From positions 3,472,001-3,536,000 of the forward strand of contig CBDHFM010000030.1 of the NCBI GenBank assembly GCA_965262505.1: a DNA stretch of 64,000 nucleotides. Reading direction: 5' to 3'. Both the position numbers and the translations under genes were made by a program. The notes below the pieces were generated by a model that worked only from the letters and a program-made list of their open reading frames with translations, did no database searches and was not told where the DNA came from. This DNA is from JACPPO01 sp965262505. GTDB taxonomy: Bacteria; Acidobacteriota; Vicinamibacteria; Vicinamibacterales; UBA2999. Below are positions 1-8,126 of this stretch, one piece after another. Every line of letters begins with the position of its first letter. Position 1 is the stretch's first letter.

Positions 1-162
1 CGCTCGTCGAGCGGCCTCGCCGATGGTCCTGACCTGGGCGGCGTAGCGGCGACAATGCCGGCACATCAGCAGGTGCGTTCGCAGCCGCAGGCGTGTCGTC
101 CACGAGCCGGTACGCAGCTGGTCCTGTCCGATGGCCGTCGCCACGTCCTTGCATGTCAGCAT
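1..162 (-). CDS. Anti-sigma factor, zinc-finger (zf-HC2) type, N-terminal part
   Basis: Partial gene running off the left edge; 54 codons are visible. From the ATG at 162 the protein begins MLTCKDVATAIGQ and reaches HLLMCRHCRRY, which is the HxxxCxxC zinc-binding core of zf-HC2 anti-sigma domains. It starts 6 bp after the stop of the ECF sigma gene on the same strand, with an AGGAAG ribosome site inside the end of that gene. The expected role is to hold its cognate sigma factor inactive in the cytoplasm. Only the N-terminal zinc domain is visible, so the rest of the protein is unknown. Confidence 0.8.
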   Translation of the reverse strand, partial: MLTCKDVATAIGQDQLRTGSWTTRLRLRTHLLMCRHCRRYAAQVRTIGEAARRA

Positions 163-168
163 GGATCT

Positions 169-756
169 CTACTTCCTAACACCTTTGGCTTCGAGGCAGT
201 CTCGAACGCGATGTCGGATGCGGTGCAGCATCACACCGAGGTTAGTGACCGTAACGCCCAGCGCATTACAGATCTCTTCGGTCGAAAGCTCCTCGACTTC
301 CCGCAGGGTGAAGGCAAGCGCCTGGCGGGGCGGCGCCCCGTCGAGGCAGGCGAAAATCTCCCGCTCCACCTGCTGATGATGAAGGGCGACATCCACCGGC
401 AGCGGTGGCGTGCTCCAGCCGCCTGCCGCATCGAACCGGCGCTCGAACGCCTCATCGATCTCATCCATCTGCCGGTCTCGCTGACGGGCCCGGCGTGTCT
501 CGGCGATCTTGTTGTACAGGATGCCGAACAGCCAGGTTCGCACGCGTGACCGTCCCTCGAAGTTCGGGGCCTTCTCGATGAAGGTGGCGAAGGTGTCCTG
601 CGTGACGTCCTCCGCTTCCTGAGGACCGAGCCCCGCTCCGCGGGCCGCCCGGAGGACCTGGGCCAGATAGCTGTCGACGACGGTTTCAAGCGCGGCTGGA
701 TCGCTCGACCGTATCCGCGCCACGAGGTCGGGATCCTCAGGCGTCGGCGCCGCCAT
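169..756 (-). CDS. ECF-family RNA polymerase sigma factor
   Basis: A protein of about 195 residues with the two sigma-70 domains of extracytoplasmic-function factors. Region 2 includes EAEDVTQDTF and RTWLFGILYNK; region 4 is a helix-turn-helix around ELSTEEICNALGVTVTNLGV followed by MLHRIRHRVRDCL. The ATG at 756 follows an AGGGGTCC stretch; a GTG at 774 is an alternative that would add six residues. It is cotranscribed with the zinc-finger anti-sigma gene 6 bp downstream, the usual sigma/anti-sigma pairing. The signal sensed and the regulon cannot be read from the sequence. Confidence 0.92.
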   Translation of the reverse strand: MAAPTPEDPDLVARIRSSDPAALETVVDSYLAQVLRAARGAGLGPQEAEDVTQDTFATFIEKAPNFEGRSRVRTWLFGILYNKIAETRRARQRDRQMDEIDEAFERRFDAAGGWSTPPLPVDVALHHQQVEREIFACLDGAPPRQALAFTLREVEELSTEEICNALGVTVTNLGVMLHRIRHRVRDCLEAKGVRK

Positions 757-902
757 GCCTGGACCCCTCGTCACGGCTCAGTCCCCCTTCTCTGACACGA
801 CATGTAAGAAATGAGGTCTTCGTGGCACTCACTCACCGAAGCAGGACCGACGGGGGTCGTGGGCGGCTCCCGCGAAGAGGGCTTCCAAGAGGAGGAAGAG
901 CG

Positions 903-1358
903 ATGACGAGCATCAAGTACGGAGTGTATGGCGGGTTGGCCGGCGGTGTCGTGTTTGGCGCCATGATGGGCATGATGGGCATGCTCCCCATGATTGGGAG
1001 CATGGCGGGGAGTCCGACGATCTGGGCCGGGTTTCTGGCGCACCTGATGATCAGCGCGGTCATCGGCGCCACGTTCGCGGTGCTGGTTGAGGCGACCGGC
1101 TTGCCCTCGGGAGCCGGCACCGGCCTGGGGTACGGGGCGTTGTGGTGGGTCCTCGGTCCGCTGACGTTGATGCCCCTGTTCATGGGGATGGGCCTCGGCG
1201 TCAACTGGAACACGGCGGCTGTCGCGCAGGCTGTGCCTAGCCTGGTGGGCCACCTGATCTTTGGTGGGATCTTGGGCTGGACGCACAGTCGGCTCGCCTG
1301 CGGGGCAGAGTGCCGACACGGGCATCATCGCCACGCCGACGCGGTCAGAGTTCCGTAA
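903..1358 (+). CDS. Small glycine/methionine-rich integral membrane protein
   Basis: A 151-residue protein with about four hydrophobic segments (roughly residues 8-30, 42-62, 72-92 and 108-128), rich in Gly and Met, ending in a His/Cys-rich tail (CGAECRHGHHRHAD). The ATG at 903 has a clear GGAGGAAGAG ribosome site. It is divergent from the sigma factor gene. It resembles small uncharacterised YagU-like membrane proteins, but I do not recognise a specific function. The metal-ligand-like tail suggests, without proving, a link to metal handling. Confidence 0.7.
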   Translation: MTSIKYGVYGGLAGGVVFGAMMGMMGMLPMIGSMAGSPTIWAGFLAHLMISAVIGATFAVLVEATGLPSGAGTGLGYGALWWVLGPLTLMPLFMGMGLGVNWNTAAVAQAVPSLVGHLIFGGILGWTHSRLACGAECRHGHHRHADAVRVP

Positions 1359-1489
1359 CCGCCCGCGACCGGGAGTCGGGCGCGGCCGGCACTCGGCGGC
1401 TGCGCCCGCCGCTCACCCGGACTACCGGTGTCCGTTTGCGGGGAGAGAGGGCGCTGCAGGATGCGGCGTACTCGATGCGGCAGCTGGCG

Positions 1490-2734
1490 CTAACCGAACA
1501 TCAGCCAGCAGATGAGCGCCCCGACGACGGTCATCGAGAGGCCCCACGCAAGGAGCTTATTGAACAGCCCCCGGGGGTCGACGCCGGCCGGTATCCCGGC
1601 CATGCACAGCGCGCCGGTCGTGGAGAGCGGCGACAGATCGACCAGGTGAGACCCGAGATTCATCGCCGACGCGACGGCGATCGCGTCGAGACCGCCGAGC
1701 CGCTCGACCAGCCCCGGGACGGTCGGAAGGAACGCGGGCAACACGACGCCCGAAGTGCTGCTGTAGACGGAGACGACACCGGTGACGAACGCCACCACGG
1801 CGGTCACCGAGTTCGGCGTCGACAGGCGCACCAGCAGCTCCGTGAACAGCTCCAGACCCTGGGTTCTCTCCATCAGGGTGATGAGCACCGTCACGCCGCT
1901 CACCATCAACATCACACCCCAGGGCATGCCGCGGATCGCCTCTTTCTCGTCGGCCGCGCGGGCAAACGAGAGCAATGCCGCCCCGGTCAGCGCGGTCATG
2001 CCCACCTGGAACTCGAAGCCGGTGACCAGCACGAGGAGCGTCGCGATGAGGCCCAGCGTCAGCCAGTGACGCGGCTCGAACGGCTGGCTTGGCACGTTGT
2101 CGGCCGCGGCGGCCTGGCCGTGCCCGGGCCGGAAGAGGCGTAGACCGCCGAGGAGGAAGAACCCGCCGAACGCGACCAGCGTGTGGCCCACGATGTTGTT
2201 GAAGAATATCTCCCACGCCATATCCGGGTAGCCCATTCGGATCATCACGCCGTTGGCGACGACGCCGGTCGGTGAAAACGGGGAAAGGCTGCCGGCGAGC
2301 GCCCCGTTGCCGACCATGAGGGCCATGAGGAAGAACGACCCGCCCGTCCGGGCGGCGACGGCCATCGCGGGAGGCGCCAGGAGCGCGGCCGCACCTATTG
2401 CGCCGGGCCCGATCGTCGCCAGGGCGAAGGCAAGGAAGAAGAACAAGATGGGAAGGAGGCCTGCATGGCCGCGGCACAGGCGCACCGCGCGTTCGGTGAC
2501 CCGCTCCAGCGTGCCGTTGCCGCGGGCCATGCTGAAGAACAGCGTGACTCCGACAAGCGTGACGAACAGCGACGTTGGAAACCCTTCGAGAACGGTTGCC
2601 ACCGACATCCCGCCCAGGTGCACGCCGACGACCCAGGCGAACGCAAGGCAGACGACGCCCACGTTGATCGTCGTCACCATGCTGAGCGTGACGGCGATGG
2701 CCAGTGCGCCGACTGAAATCCAGGCGAGGTCCAT
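1490..2734 (-). CDS. Dicarboxylate-type transporter (MatC/SLC13-like permease)
   Basis: A 414-residue polytopic membrane protein with about 11-12 hydrophobic segments. The N-terminal half resembles MatC-type carriers (hydrophobic helices, TIGPGAIGAAALLAPPAMAV). The conserved SLSPFSPTG at about residue 150 and SHLVDLSPLSTTG at about residue 368 look like the paired SxSP substrate and ion loops of this superfamily. It starts 7 bp after the MmgE/PrpD gene on the same strand, so the pair is an operon. The carrier probably imports the di- or tricarboxylate that the partner enzyme degrades. The substrate itself is unknown. Confidence 0.8.
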   Translation of the reverse strand: MDLAWISVGALAIAVTLSMVTTINVGVVCLAFAWVVGVHLGGMSVATVLEGFPTSLFVTLVGVTLFFSMARGNGTLERVTERAVRLCRGHAGLLPILFFFLAFALATIGPGAIGAAALLAPPAMAVAARTGGSFFLMALMVGNGALAGSLSPFSPTGVVANGVMIRMGYPDMAWEIFFNNIVGHTLVAFGGFFLLGGLRLFRPGHGQAAAADNVPSQPFEPRHWLTLGLIATLLVLVTGFEFQVGMTALTGAALLSFARAADEKEAIRGMPWGVMLMVSGVTVLITLMERTQGLELFTELLVRLSTPNSVTAVVAFVTGVVSVYSSTSGVVLPAFLPTVPGLVERLGGLDAIAVASAMNLGSHLVDLSPLSTTGALCMAGIPAGVDPRGLFNKLLAWGLSMTVVGALICWLMFG

Positions 2735-2741
2735 GGGAACT

Positions 2742-4181
2742 CTAGTGCGGTGAGCCTGCCGGCTGGCCGGCGAGGGCGCCGGCGGTCAAGACGCCGATAA
2801 CATCCCGAATGTCGCGCGCCTGCTCGAGGGATTCGAGACGTGCGAGGGTCTCCGCAATTGCATCCGGCCGCAACACGAGGCTTGCGCAGTCGGTGAACTT
2901 GCCGTGCAGTTGCTCGCGCGTGAAGGGCTTCTCCGGGCCGCCACGGTAGCGCTCGTCAGCCTCCTCCACGAGTGTCCGGCCGTCGGCCAGGTCGACCTCG
3001 ATGATGCTGCGCATCTTGTCGAAGCCACGCGCCTCGATGGCGGCGTCGCGAACCGTCGCGACCTTCTTCATCATCTCCTGGACCGGGGCGCTCCTCACGA
3101 ACTCGTCGGTGAATTCGTGAATCCCCGCCTTCCGTCGCAGCACGAGGCTCGACATCATGAAGGCCGGGCAGAACTTGGCCTCGAGCTCGCTGTGCGCGGT
3201 CGGGTAGCGCAACGGGTTGAGGATGTTCGAGCCGGCGCGGAAGCGGATACTCCGCACCTGTTCCGGCTTGACGTCGTGCGTTTCCACCAGCTTCAGCATC
3301 GCATCCATACTCGGGTGGCCGAGGCTGCCGCACGGATAGGGCTTCAGTGAGACGCCCGGCGAGACGATGCTCGGCGGGTCGCCGAGCACGCCGACCAGTC
3401 GGCTCGGGTCGAAGCCGGCGCCCATCGTGAAGACGCGGAAGAAGCCCCACGGACTCTCCAGGGCGTCACTGCCGCCGGTATGGCCGCGCAAGGCCAACTC
3501 CGCGGCCATCACACCGTTCTGCGCGGCGCGCCCAACGTGCAGCGGTTTCGTCATGGTGCCGAAGTTCAGGCGGATGCCGGAGCTCATGCTCGAGGCGATC
3601 GCGAGCGCATTGGCGAGCGCGTCGGCATCCAGACCGAGCAGCTTCGCCGCGCTCACCATCGCGCCGAACGTGCCGAAGGTGCCGGAGGAGTGGAAGCCGT
3701 TCCGGTAGTGGCTCGGGTCAATCGCCTCCGCCATCTTGCATTCCACCTCGAAGCCGATGAGATAAGCCTCGAGGAACTGCCGGCCGGACACGCCAAGGCG
3801 TTCGCCGAGCGCCAGGCTTGCCGCGAGCGGCGGGATCGTCGGATGCGTGAGCAGGCCGAAGATGCGATCGGGCGATGACGACAGCTGCGTGTCGTCGAAG
3901 TCCAGCGCGTGGCCGGCGGTTCCGTTGACCAGGGCCGCGGATGCCGCGCGGCAGGAAAACCCGCCGGCTCCAAGCACCGTGGACTCGGCCACCTCGTTGC
4001 CCGCCCGCGCGTACTCCCGGACGATGGCGGTGCCGTGCGCCGTGGAGCCCGCAAGGATGACGCCGAGACCGTCGACGATGCACTGCTTGGCCAGCGACAC
4101 GGCTTCACGAGAAAAGCGATCGAGGTTCGATTGAGTGACGAACTCAATGACGGCAGCTGTCGCGCGTGTGTCGTTGGTCAT
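2742..4181 (-). CDS. MmgE/PrpD family protein (2-methylcitrate dehydratase-like)
   Basis: A 479-residue cytosolic enzyme of the MmgE/PrpD family, which includes 2-methylcitrate and cis-aconitate-processing enzymes. Family marks are the N-terminal all-helical domain with GTAGHALDFDDT (about residues 90-101), HSSGTFGTFGAMVSAAKLLG and GMTKPLHVG-like segments, and the C-terminal alpha/beta domain. The ATG at 4181 is chosen over an upstream reading because the extra N-terminus is basic and unlike the family. It forms an operon with the carrier 7 bp downstream and is divergent from the PdxA-like gene. Many members act on substrates other than methylcitrate, so the substrate is left open. Confidence 0.88.
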   Translation of the reverse strand: MTNDTRATAAVIEFVTQSNLDRFSREAVSLAKQCIVDGLGVILAGSTAHGTAIVREYARAGNEVAESTVLGAGGFSCRAASAALVNGTAGHALDFDDTQLSSSPDRIFGLLTHPTIPPLAASLALGERLGVSGRQFLEAYLIGFEVECKMAEAIDPSHYRNGFHSSGTFGTFGAMVSAAKLLGLDADALANALAIASSMSSGIRLNFGTMTKPLHVGRAAQNGVMAAELALRGHTGGSDALESPWGFFRVFTMGAGFDPSRLVGVLGDPPSIVSPGVSLKPYPCGSLGHPSMDAMLKLVETHDVKPEQVRSIRFRAGSNILNPLRYPTAHSELEAKFCPAFMMSSLVLRRKAGIHEFTDEFVRSAPVQEMMKKVATVRDAAIEARGFDKMRSIIEVDLADGRTLVEEADERYRGGPEKPFTREQLHGKFTDCASLVLRPDAIAETLARLESLEQARDIRDVIGVLTAGALAGQPAGSPH

Positions 4182-4256
4182 AGTTGTTTGGGTGCCGGTT
4201 AGGCTACATCGGCCACGAGTTCCCGGCAAGCGTGGCAAGATAGATGGTTACCGCAG

Positions 4257-5276
4257 ATGGCAGATCGACCGCTGATTGGCCTCATGCTCGGCGATGCGAC
4301 AGGCATCGGGCCGGAGATCTCGGTGAAAGCGCTGTCGAAGGCGCTGGCCCCTCGTGCGATCGCCCCGTCTGCCCGCCTGGCGGTCATCGGAGATGCGCGC
4401 GTGCTGGAGCTCGGCATGCACGATGCCGGCATCACGCTCCCCCATCAGGTCTACAGAGGGCTGGACGAGGTGTCGTGGCCTGCCGAGCACGTCCCCGTGA
4501 TCGATCTCGCCAACCTCGATCCCGCCTGCCTGACGCGCGGCGAGATGTCCGCGGAATCCGGCCGCGTGTGCGGCGAGACGCTGAAATACATGATCGACCT
4601 CGCGCTCGACGGACAGCTCGACGGCATCTGTTTCGCGCCGCTCAACAAGGCCGCGCTGCACAGCGGCGGCTGGACGTTTCACGACGAACACCAGATGTTC
4701 GCGAACTTGACGGGCCACGCCGGCTTCTTTGGAGAGATGAACGTCATTCCCGAGTTCGCGACCTTCCGAGTCACGTCGCACGTGGCGCTGCGCGAGGCCG
4801 TCGACATGATCACGCCGGAGCGGATCGCGAACGCCGTGCGCCTGGCCGACCGAACGCTGCGCAACATGGGATGCGACGCTCCGCGCATCGGGGTCGCCGC
4901 GCTGAACCCGCATTGCGGCGAGAACGGATTGTTCGGCGATGAGGAGATCACAACGATCCGCCCGGCGATCGAGACGCTGCGCGCCGAGGGGATCGATGCG
5001 ACGGGCCCCATCTCATCCGACACCATCTTTCTCAAGGCAAAGCGCGGCGACTTCCACGGCGTGGTGATGATGTACCACGACCAGGGACAGATCGCGACCA
5101 AGCTCCTCGGCTTCAACAAGGGCGTCACCGTGACCGCGGGGTTGAAGACGGTCTTCACGACGCCCGCTCACGGCACGGCGTTCGACATTCTCGGCCAGGG
5201 AAAGGCCGACCCCGGCGCGCTCGAATATGCCGTGCGGCTCGCGGCCACGCTGGCAGGGGCCGTCTCGCCGCTGTAG
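4257..5276 (+). CDS. PdxA-family 4-phospho-hydroxy-threonine dehydrogenase-like protein
   Basis: A 339-residue metal- and NAD-dependent dehydrogenase of the PdxA family. Visible motifs are GDATGIGPE near the N-terminus (family GDPxGIGPE), FAPLNKAAL, TGHAGFFGEM, MMYHDQGQIATKLLG and AHGTAFDILGQGKADP. The TGHAGFF and HCGENG segments differ from the vitamin B6 enzyme (TGHTE, HAGEGG). Together with its place next to an MmgE/PrpD-carrier pair, this suggests a catabolic PdxA2-type enzyme acting on a phosphorylated sugar acid. That substrate is inferred; a vitamin B6 role is not excluded. Confidence 0.82.
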   Translation: MADRPLIGLMLGDATGIGPEISVKALSKALAPRAIAPSARLAVIGDARVLELGMHDAGITLPHQVYRGLDEVSWPAEHVPVIDLANLDPACLTRGEMSAESGRVCGETLKYMIDLALDGQLDGICFAPLNKAALHSGGWTFHDEHQMFANLTGHAGFFGEMNVIPEFATFRVTSHVALREAVDMITPERIANAVRLADRTLRNMGCDAPRIGVAALNPHCGENGLFGDEEITTIRPAIETLRAEGIDATGPISSDTIFLKAKRGDFHGVVMMYHDQGQIATKLLGFNKGVTVTAGLKTVFTTPAHGTAFDILGQGKADPGALEYAVRLAATLAGAVSPL

Positions 5277-5315
5277 GCGTCCAGCGGGTCGTCAGGGTTG
5301 ATTGAGTGCAGGTCT

Positions 5316-6281
5316 GTGTTTGATTCCGTGCTGCTCGTGTCGTTCGGCGGACCGCAGGGCCCCAGTGACATCCGCCCATTTCTCGAGCGCGTGCTCCGCG
5401 GGCGGCGGGTCACGCCGGAGCGGATCGAGGAAGTGGCCCACCATTACGAGCTGTTCGGTGGCGTGTCGCCCATCACCGGGCTGACCAAGCGGCAGGGAGA
5501 AGGGCTCGAGCGGCGGCTCGCCGCGGCGGGTCATCCGCTGCCGGTCTACATCGGCATGCGGAACTGGCACCCGCTGCTTGCCGACACGCTCAAGGAGATG
5601 CACGCGGCCGGGGCACGCCATGCGATCGGCTTCATCGCCGCCGCGCACCACAGCTATTCGAGCTGCCAGCAGTACCGGGAAAATGTCGCGCACGCGCGCG
5701 CCGCGCTCCAGACCGACACGGGCGCCGACGTCGACATCACCTTTGTCAACAGCTGGTTCGATCATCCGCTCTTCGCGGAGGCGAACGCCCGCCACGTGCG
5801 CGCGGCGCTCGAAGCGCTGCCGGCCGATCTTCGCGGCGCCGCGCGCCTGGTCTTCACGGCACACAGCATTCCGCTGCCAATGGCTGAATCGTCACGCTAC
5901 CGGGAGCAGCTGCTGGAATCGGCGCGGCTGGTGGCGGAACGGGCGGGCGTCAGCCAGTGGGCGCTGGTGTACCAGAGCCGAAGCGGCCGGCCGGGCGACC
6001 CATGGCTCGAACCGGACGTCTGCGCGTACTTGCGGCGTGAACACGAGACCGGCCTCGAGGCTGTCGTTCTCTGTCCGATCGGCTTCGTGTGCGATCACAT
6101 CGAAGTGCTGTACGACCTGGACCACGAGGCCGCCGCGGTATGCCGTGACCTCGGCTTGCCGATGGTCCGGGCCGAGGCGGTGAACGACGACCCGTTGTTC
6201 CTCGACATGATGGCGGATGTCGTGCTGCGGACGATCCGGCGGTACGAGCGCGGCCGGCCGCTGCCGATTATTGGGCTCTAA
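5316..6281 (+). CDS. hemH: Ferrochelatase
   Basis: A 321-residue protein that inserts ferrous iron into the porphyrin ring at the end of heme synthesis. It begins VFDSVLLVSFGGPQGP, typical of the family. The catalytic histidine is in FTAHSIPLP and the conserved acidic patch in GFVCDHIEVLYDLD; YQSRSGRPGDPWLEPD is also diagnostic. The start is probably the GTG at 5316, giving the usual N-terminus; a TTG at 5298 is in frame. Whether it makes protoheme or coproheme cannot be told. The stop codon TAA uses the TA target of an IS630-family insertion (see 6281-7304), so the coding region is intact. Confidence 0.93.
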   Translation: MFDSVLLVSFGGPQGPSDIRPFLERVLRGRRVTPERIEEVAHHYELFGGVSPITGLTKRQGEGLERRLAAAGHPLPVYIGMRNWHPLLADTLKEMHAAGARHAIGFIAAAHHSYSSCQQYRENVAHARAALQTDTGADVDITFVNSWFDHPLFAEANARHVRAALEALPADLRGAARLVFTAHSIPLPMAESSRYREQLLESARLVAERAGVSQWALVYQSRSGRPGDPWLEPDVCAYLRREHETGLEAVVLCPIGFVCDHIEVLYDLDHEAAAVCRDLGLPMVRAEAVNDDPLFLDMMADVVLRTIRRYERGRPLPIIGL

Positions 6282-6355
6282 AGCGCTTTTCAAATAGGCC
6301 TTGTACTACCTGGGGCGGTCGTGGTACTTCTGCGCGCACCGATGCAGGAGGCCCG

Positions 6356-6718
6356 ATGCGTGCCTATTCGATGGATCTGCGAGAGCGGGCGCTCCTCGAC
6401 AGCGATGCCGGGATGAAGGCGGCCGAGGTGGCGGCGAAGTACCGCGTGAGCGGGTCGTGGGTGCGGCTACTGAAACAGCGGCGGCGCGACACGGGCGAGG
6501 TGGCGCCTCGCGTCCAGCGACATGGACGGCGCGGCATGCTTGAGCCGCACCTACACACCTTGGCCGCGCTGATTGCGGCGCACCCGGATCGCACGCTGGC
6601 TGAGCTGAAGGACGCCCTCGCCACGCCCGCGAGTGTGCCGACGGTCTGGCGCGCCGTGCGGGCCCTCGGCCTGACCGTTAAAAAACACGGTCCGCCCGTC
6701 CGAACACGATCGGCCTGA
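6356..6718 (+). CDS. IS630 transposase orfA (DNA-binding half), copy 1
   Basis: A 120-residue protein, MRAYSMDLRERALLDSD..., with a helix-turn-helix (KAAEVAAKYRVSGSWVRLLK) and a second DNA-binding domain, LAELKDALATPASVPTVWRAV. It ends just past an A6 run at 6680-6685. Reading continues in the +1 frame (NTVRPSEHDRPDVAAARVAW) into orfB, so the full transposase probably needs a frameshift or transcript slippage at this A run. The element-typical start is the ATG at 6356. Confidence 0.9.
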   Translation: MRAYSMDLRERALLDSDAGMKAAEVAAKYRVSGSWVRLLKQRRRDTGEVAPRVQRHGRRGMLEPHLHTLAALIAAHPDRTLAELKDALATPASVPTVWRAVRALGLTVKKHGPPVRTRSA

Positions 6719-6779
6719 CGTCGCGGCCGCGCGGGTCGCGTGGCACGCGGCGGCGCCGACCTGGGATGTCGCCCACCTC

Positions 6780-7295
6780 GTGTTTCTGGACGAAACCGGC
6801 ATCACCACCAATCTGCTTCGGCGGTACGGCCGGGCACCGCGCGGCGCGCGCGTCCACGACCACGCCCCCTGCGGGCGCTGGCAGACCAGCACGTTTCTCG
6901 CCGCGTTGCGGGTCACGGGGCTGACCGCACCGGGGGTCTTCGACGGCGCGATCGATGGCGAGAGCTTCCGCGCCTACATCGAACAGATCCTGGTGCCGAC
7001 CCTGCAGCCCGGCGACATCGTCATTGCCGACAATCTCGGGGCCCACAAGGTCGCCGGCATCCAACGCGCCATCCAGGCCGCCGGGGCCACCCTCTGGTAC
7101 TTGCCACCCTACAGCCCGGACCTCAATCCCATCGAGCTCTGCTTCGCGAAGCTCAAGGCCCTCGTTCGCACCGCTCGCTGTCGCAGCACCGAGACGCTCT
7201 GGCCGTTCCTCGGCGAGTGCTTGGCGCACTTCAGCCCTGACGAATGCCGCAACTATGTTCGGCACTGCGGGTACGCGGCCGCCACACGGTCATGA
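6780..7295 (+). CDS. IS630 transposase orfB (DDE catalytic half), copy 1
   Basis: A 171-residue catalytic part with the IS630 DDE signature: VFLDETGIT (first Asp), VIADNLGAHK (second Asp) and YSPDLNPIELCFAKLK (Glu). The frame is open upstream to about 6678, where it meets orfA, so this is the C-terminal half of a fusion and not a free-standing gene. The GTG at 6780 is only the first possible internal start. Confidence 0.9.
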   Translation: MFLDETGITTNLLRRYGRAPRGARVHDHAPCGRWQTSTFLAALRVTGLTAPGVFDGAIDGESFRAYIEQILVPTLQPGDIVIADNLGAHKVAGIQRAIQAAGATLWYLPPYSPDLNPIELCFAKLKALVRTARCRSTETLWPFLGECLAHFSPDECRNYVRHCGYAAATRS

Positions 7296-7320
7296 AAAGC
7301 GCTTTAGGCTTTGGGCTTTG

Positions 7321-7472
7321 GAGAACGGCTTCATAACCTCGTCGCGGGTGGCCGCGGACGGGGCCGCCCCGTTCGCGCCGCAGGCGCCTCTCACGTGACA
7401 AGTGCTGTTGGCGCCGAGCACGAATGGGGCTGTCCGCGGTCAGGACCCGCCTGGAGGTTATGAAACCGGTCC
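7321..7472 (+). repeat. MITE-like palindromic repeat, copy 1
   Basis: About 152 bp with terminal inverted repeats (GGCTTCATAACCTC at the left, GAGGTTATGAAACCGG at the right). The two arms are imperfectly complementary over most of their length, around a short centre near AAGTGCTGTT. It carries no gene. The TA after the right end (7473-7474) forms the stop codon TAG of the 2'-5' RNA ligase gene together with the last base of the repeat. Confidence 0.88.
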
Positions 7473-8056
7473 TATCGAAGTTCCCAGCTTCGGAGGACCT
7501 GGCGGCAGGTGCAGAAGCGCCCGAGATGGCAGGCGGCCACGGTTGCGGCCTCGAACGTGAAGGGATCGACGCGGGGCGGTTCGTCCGCGTGCCCCAGCGT
7601 GATGTGTGGCGTGTAGGCGCCGAGGCTCGCCGTGCGCCGATAGCCGGTGACCCATGCGACGTCGCCCTGGCGCGCGTCGCTTTCAACGAAGGCTGCCGGC
7701 CCGCCGGCCGGCCGTTCGAAACCGTGAAGCGCGTCCATGAGGCGGCCATGCAGCCTGGAAATCGCCGCCGTACGCTCGACGGCCATCCAGACGGAGCCGG
7801 CGCCCTTTCCACCGCCGGGCACCTGGAGCGTCATGGCCGGCTGACCGCGCAGCGCCTCATCCAGACGCTCGAAGATGGCATCGAGCTCGTCTCTGCGAAC
7901 GAATTGTTGCGTCAGCGTGATGTGCGGAAGACGGTTGGCATCGAGCCGCAGGCCCTGGAACTGGCCCGCGGGCAGGGCCGCGCTCAGGCGTACCGCTCGC
8001 TCGCCGACATCGGGCGGTGGCAGAATGGCAACGTCGAGTGCCAGGAGTGTCGGCAT
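7472..8056 (-). CDS. 2'-5' RNA ligase family protein (2H phosphoesterase)
   Basis: A protein of about 194 residues with the two H-x-T/S-x motifs of the 2H phosphoesterase superfamily: LPHITLTQQF near residue 55 and YTPHITLGHADE near residue 152. Such enzymes open or close 2',5'-linked RNA or cyclic phosphates (LigT/ThpR type). The ATG at 8056 is preferred. An ATG at 8128 has a good AGAGAGGAG site but would overlap the start of the divergent peptidase gene. The stop codon is made partly by the adjacent MITE-like repeat. Confidence 0.85.
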   Translation of the reverse strand: MPTLLALDVAILPPPDVGERAVRLSAALPAGQFQGLRLDANRLPHITLTQQFVRRDELDAIFERLDEALRGQPAMTLQVPGGGKGAGSVWMAVERTAAISRLHGRLMDALHGFERPAGGPAAFVESDARQGDVAWVTGYRRTASLGAYTPHITLGHADEPPRVDPFTFEAATVAACHLGRFCTCRQVLRSWELR

Positions 8057-8126
8057 CGGGGATTGGCTGTCCTGGAAGTTGGCTGACTGGGCGTTGGGCG
8101 CTGATTTGAGTATCGTACCATCTGCC

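Larger units (their letters stand above)
6281..7304 (+). mobile_element. IS630-family insertion sequence, copy 1
   Basis: A 1,024-bp element bounded by 12-bp perfect inverted repeats AAGCGCTTTTCA / TGAAAAGCGCTT and flanked by the TA duplication of this family (6279-6280 and 7305-7306). It holds a split transposase (orfA then orfB in the +1 frame). Removing the element and one TA rejoins CTC-TAG-GCT at the end of hemH, so it inserted exactly into the TA of the stop codon. It is almost identical to the copy at 40606-41629, which suggests recent movement. Confidence 0.95.

Noticed and set aside
771..1334. Long open frames opposite or shifted to real genes (for example opposite the membrane protein at 903 and the peptidases at 8127 and 15042)
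   Set aside because: GC-rich codon bias leaves open frames on other strands; their translations are low-complexity Arg/His/Pro-rich and show no family motifs.
4257..5276. Calling the PdxA-like gene a vitamin B6 gene outright
   Set aside because: Key segments differ from PdxA (TGHAGFF, HCGENG) and the neighbourhood is catabolic.
7321..7400. Open frames reading VAADGAAPFAPQAP that recur at many places on both strands
   Set aside because: They are translations of the MITE-like repeat and not a conserved protein family; only the in-frame case in the penicillin acylase is part of a real gene.
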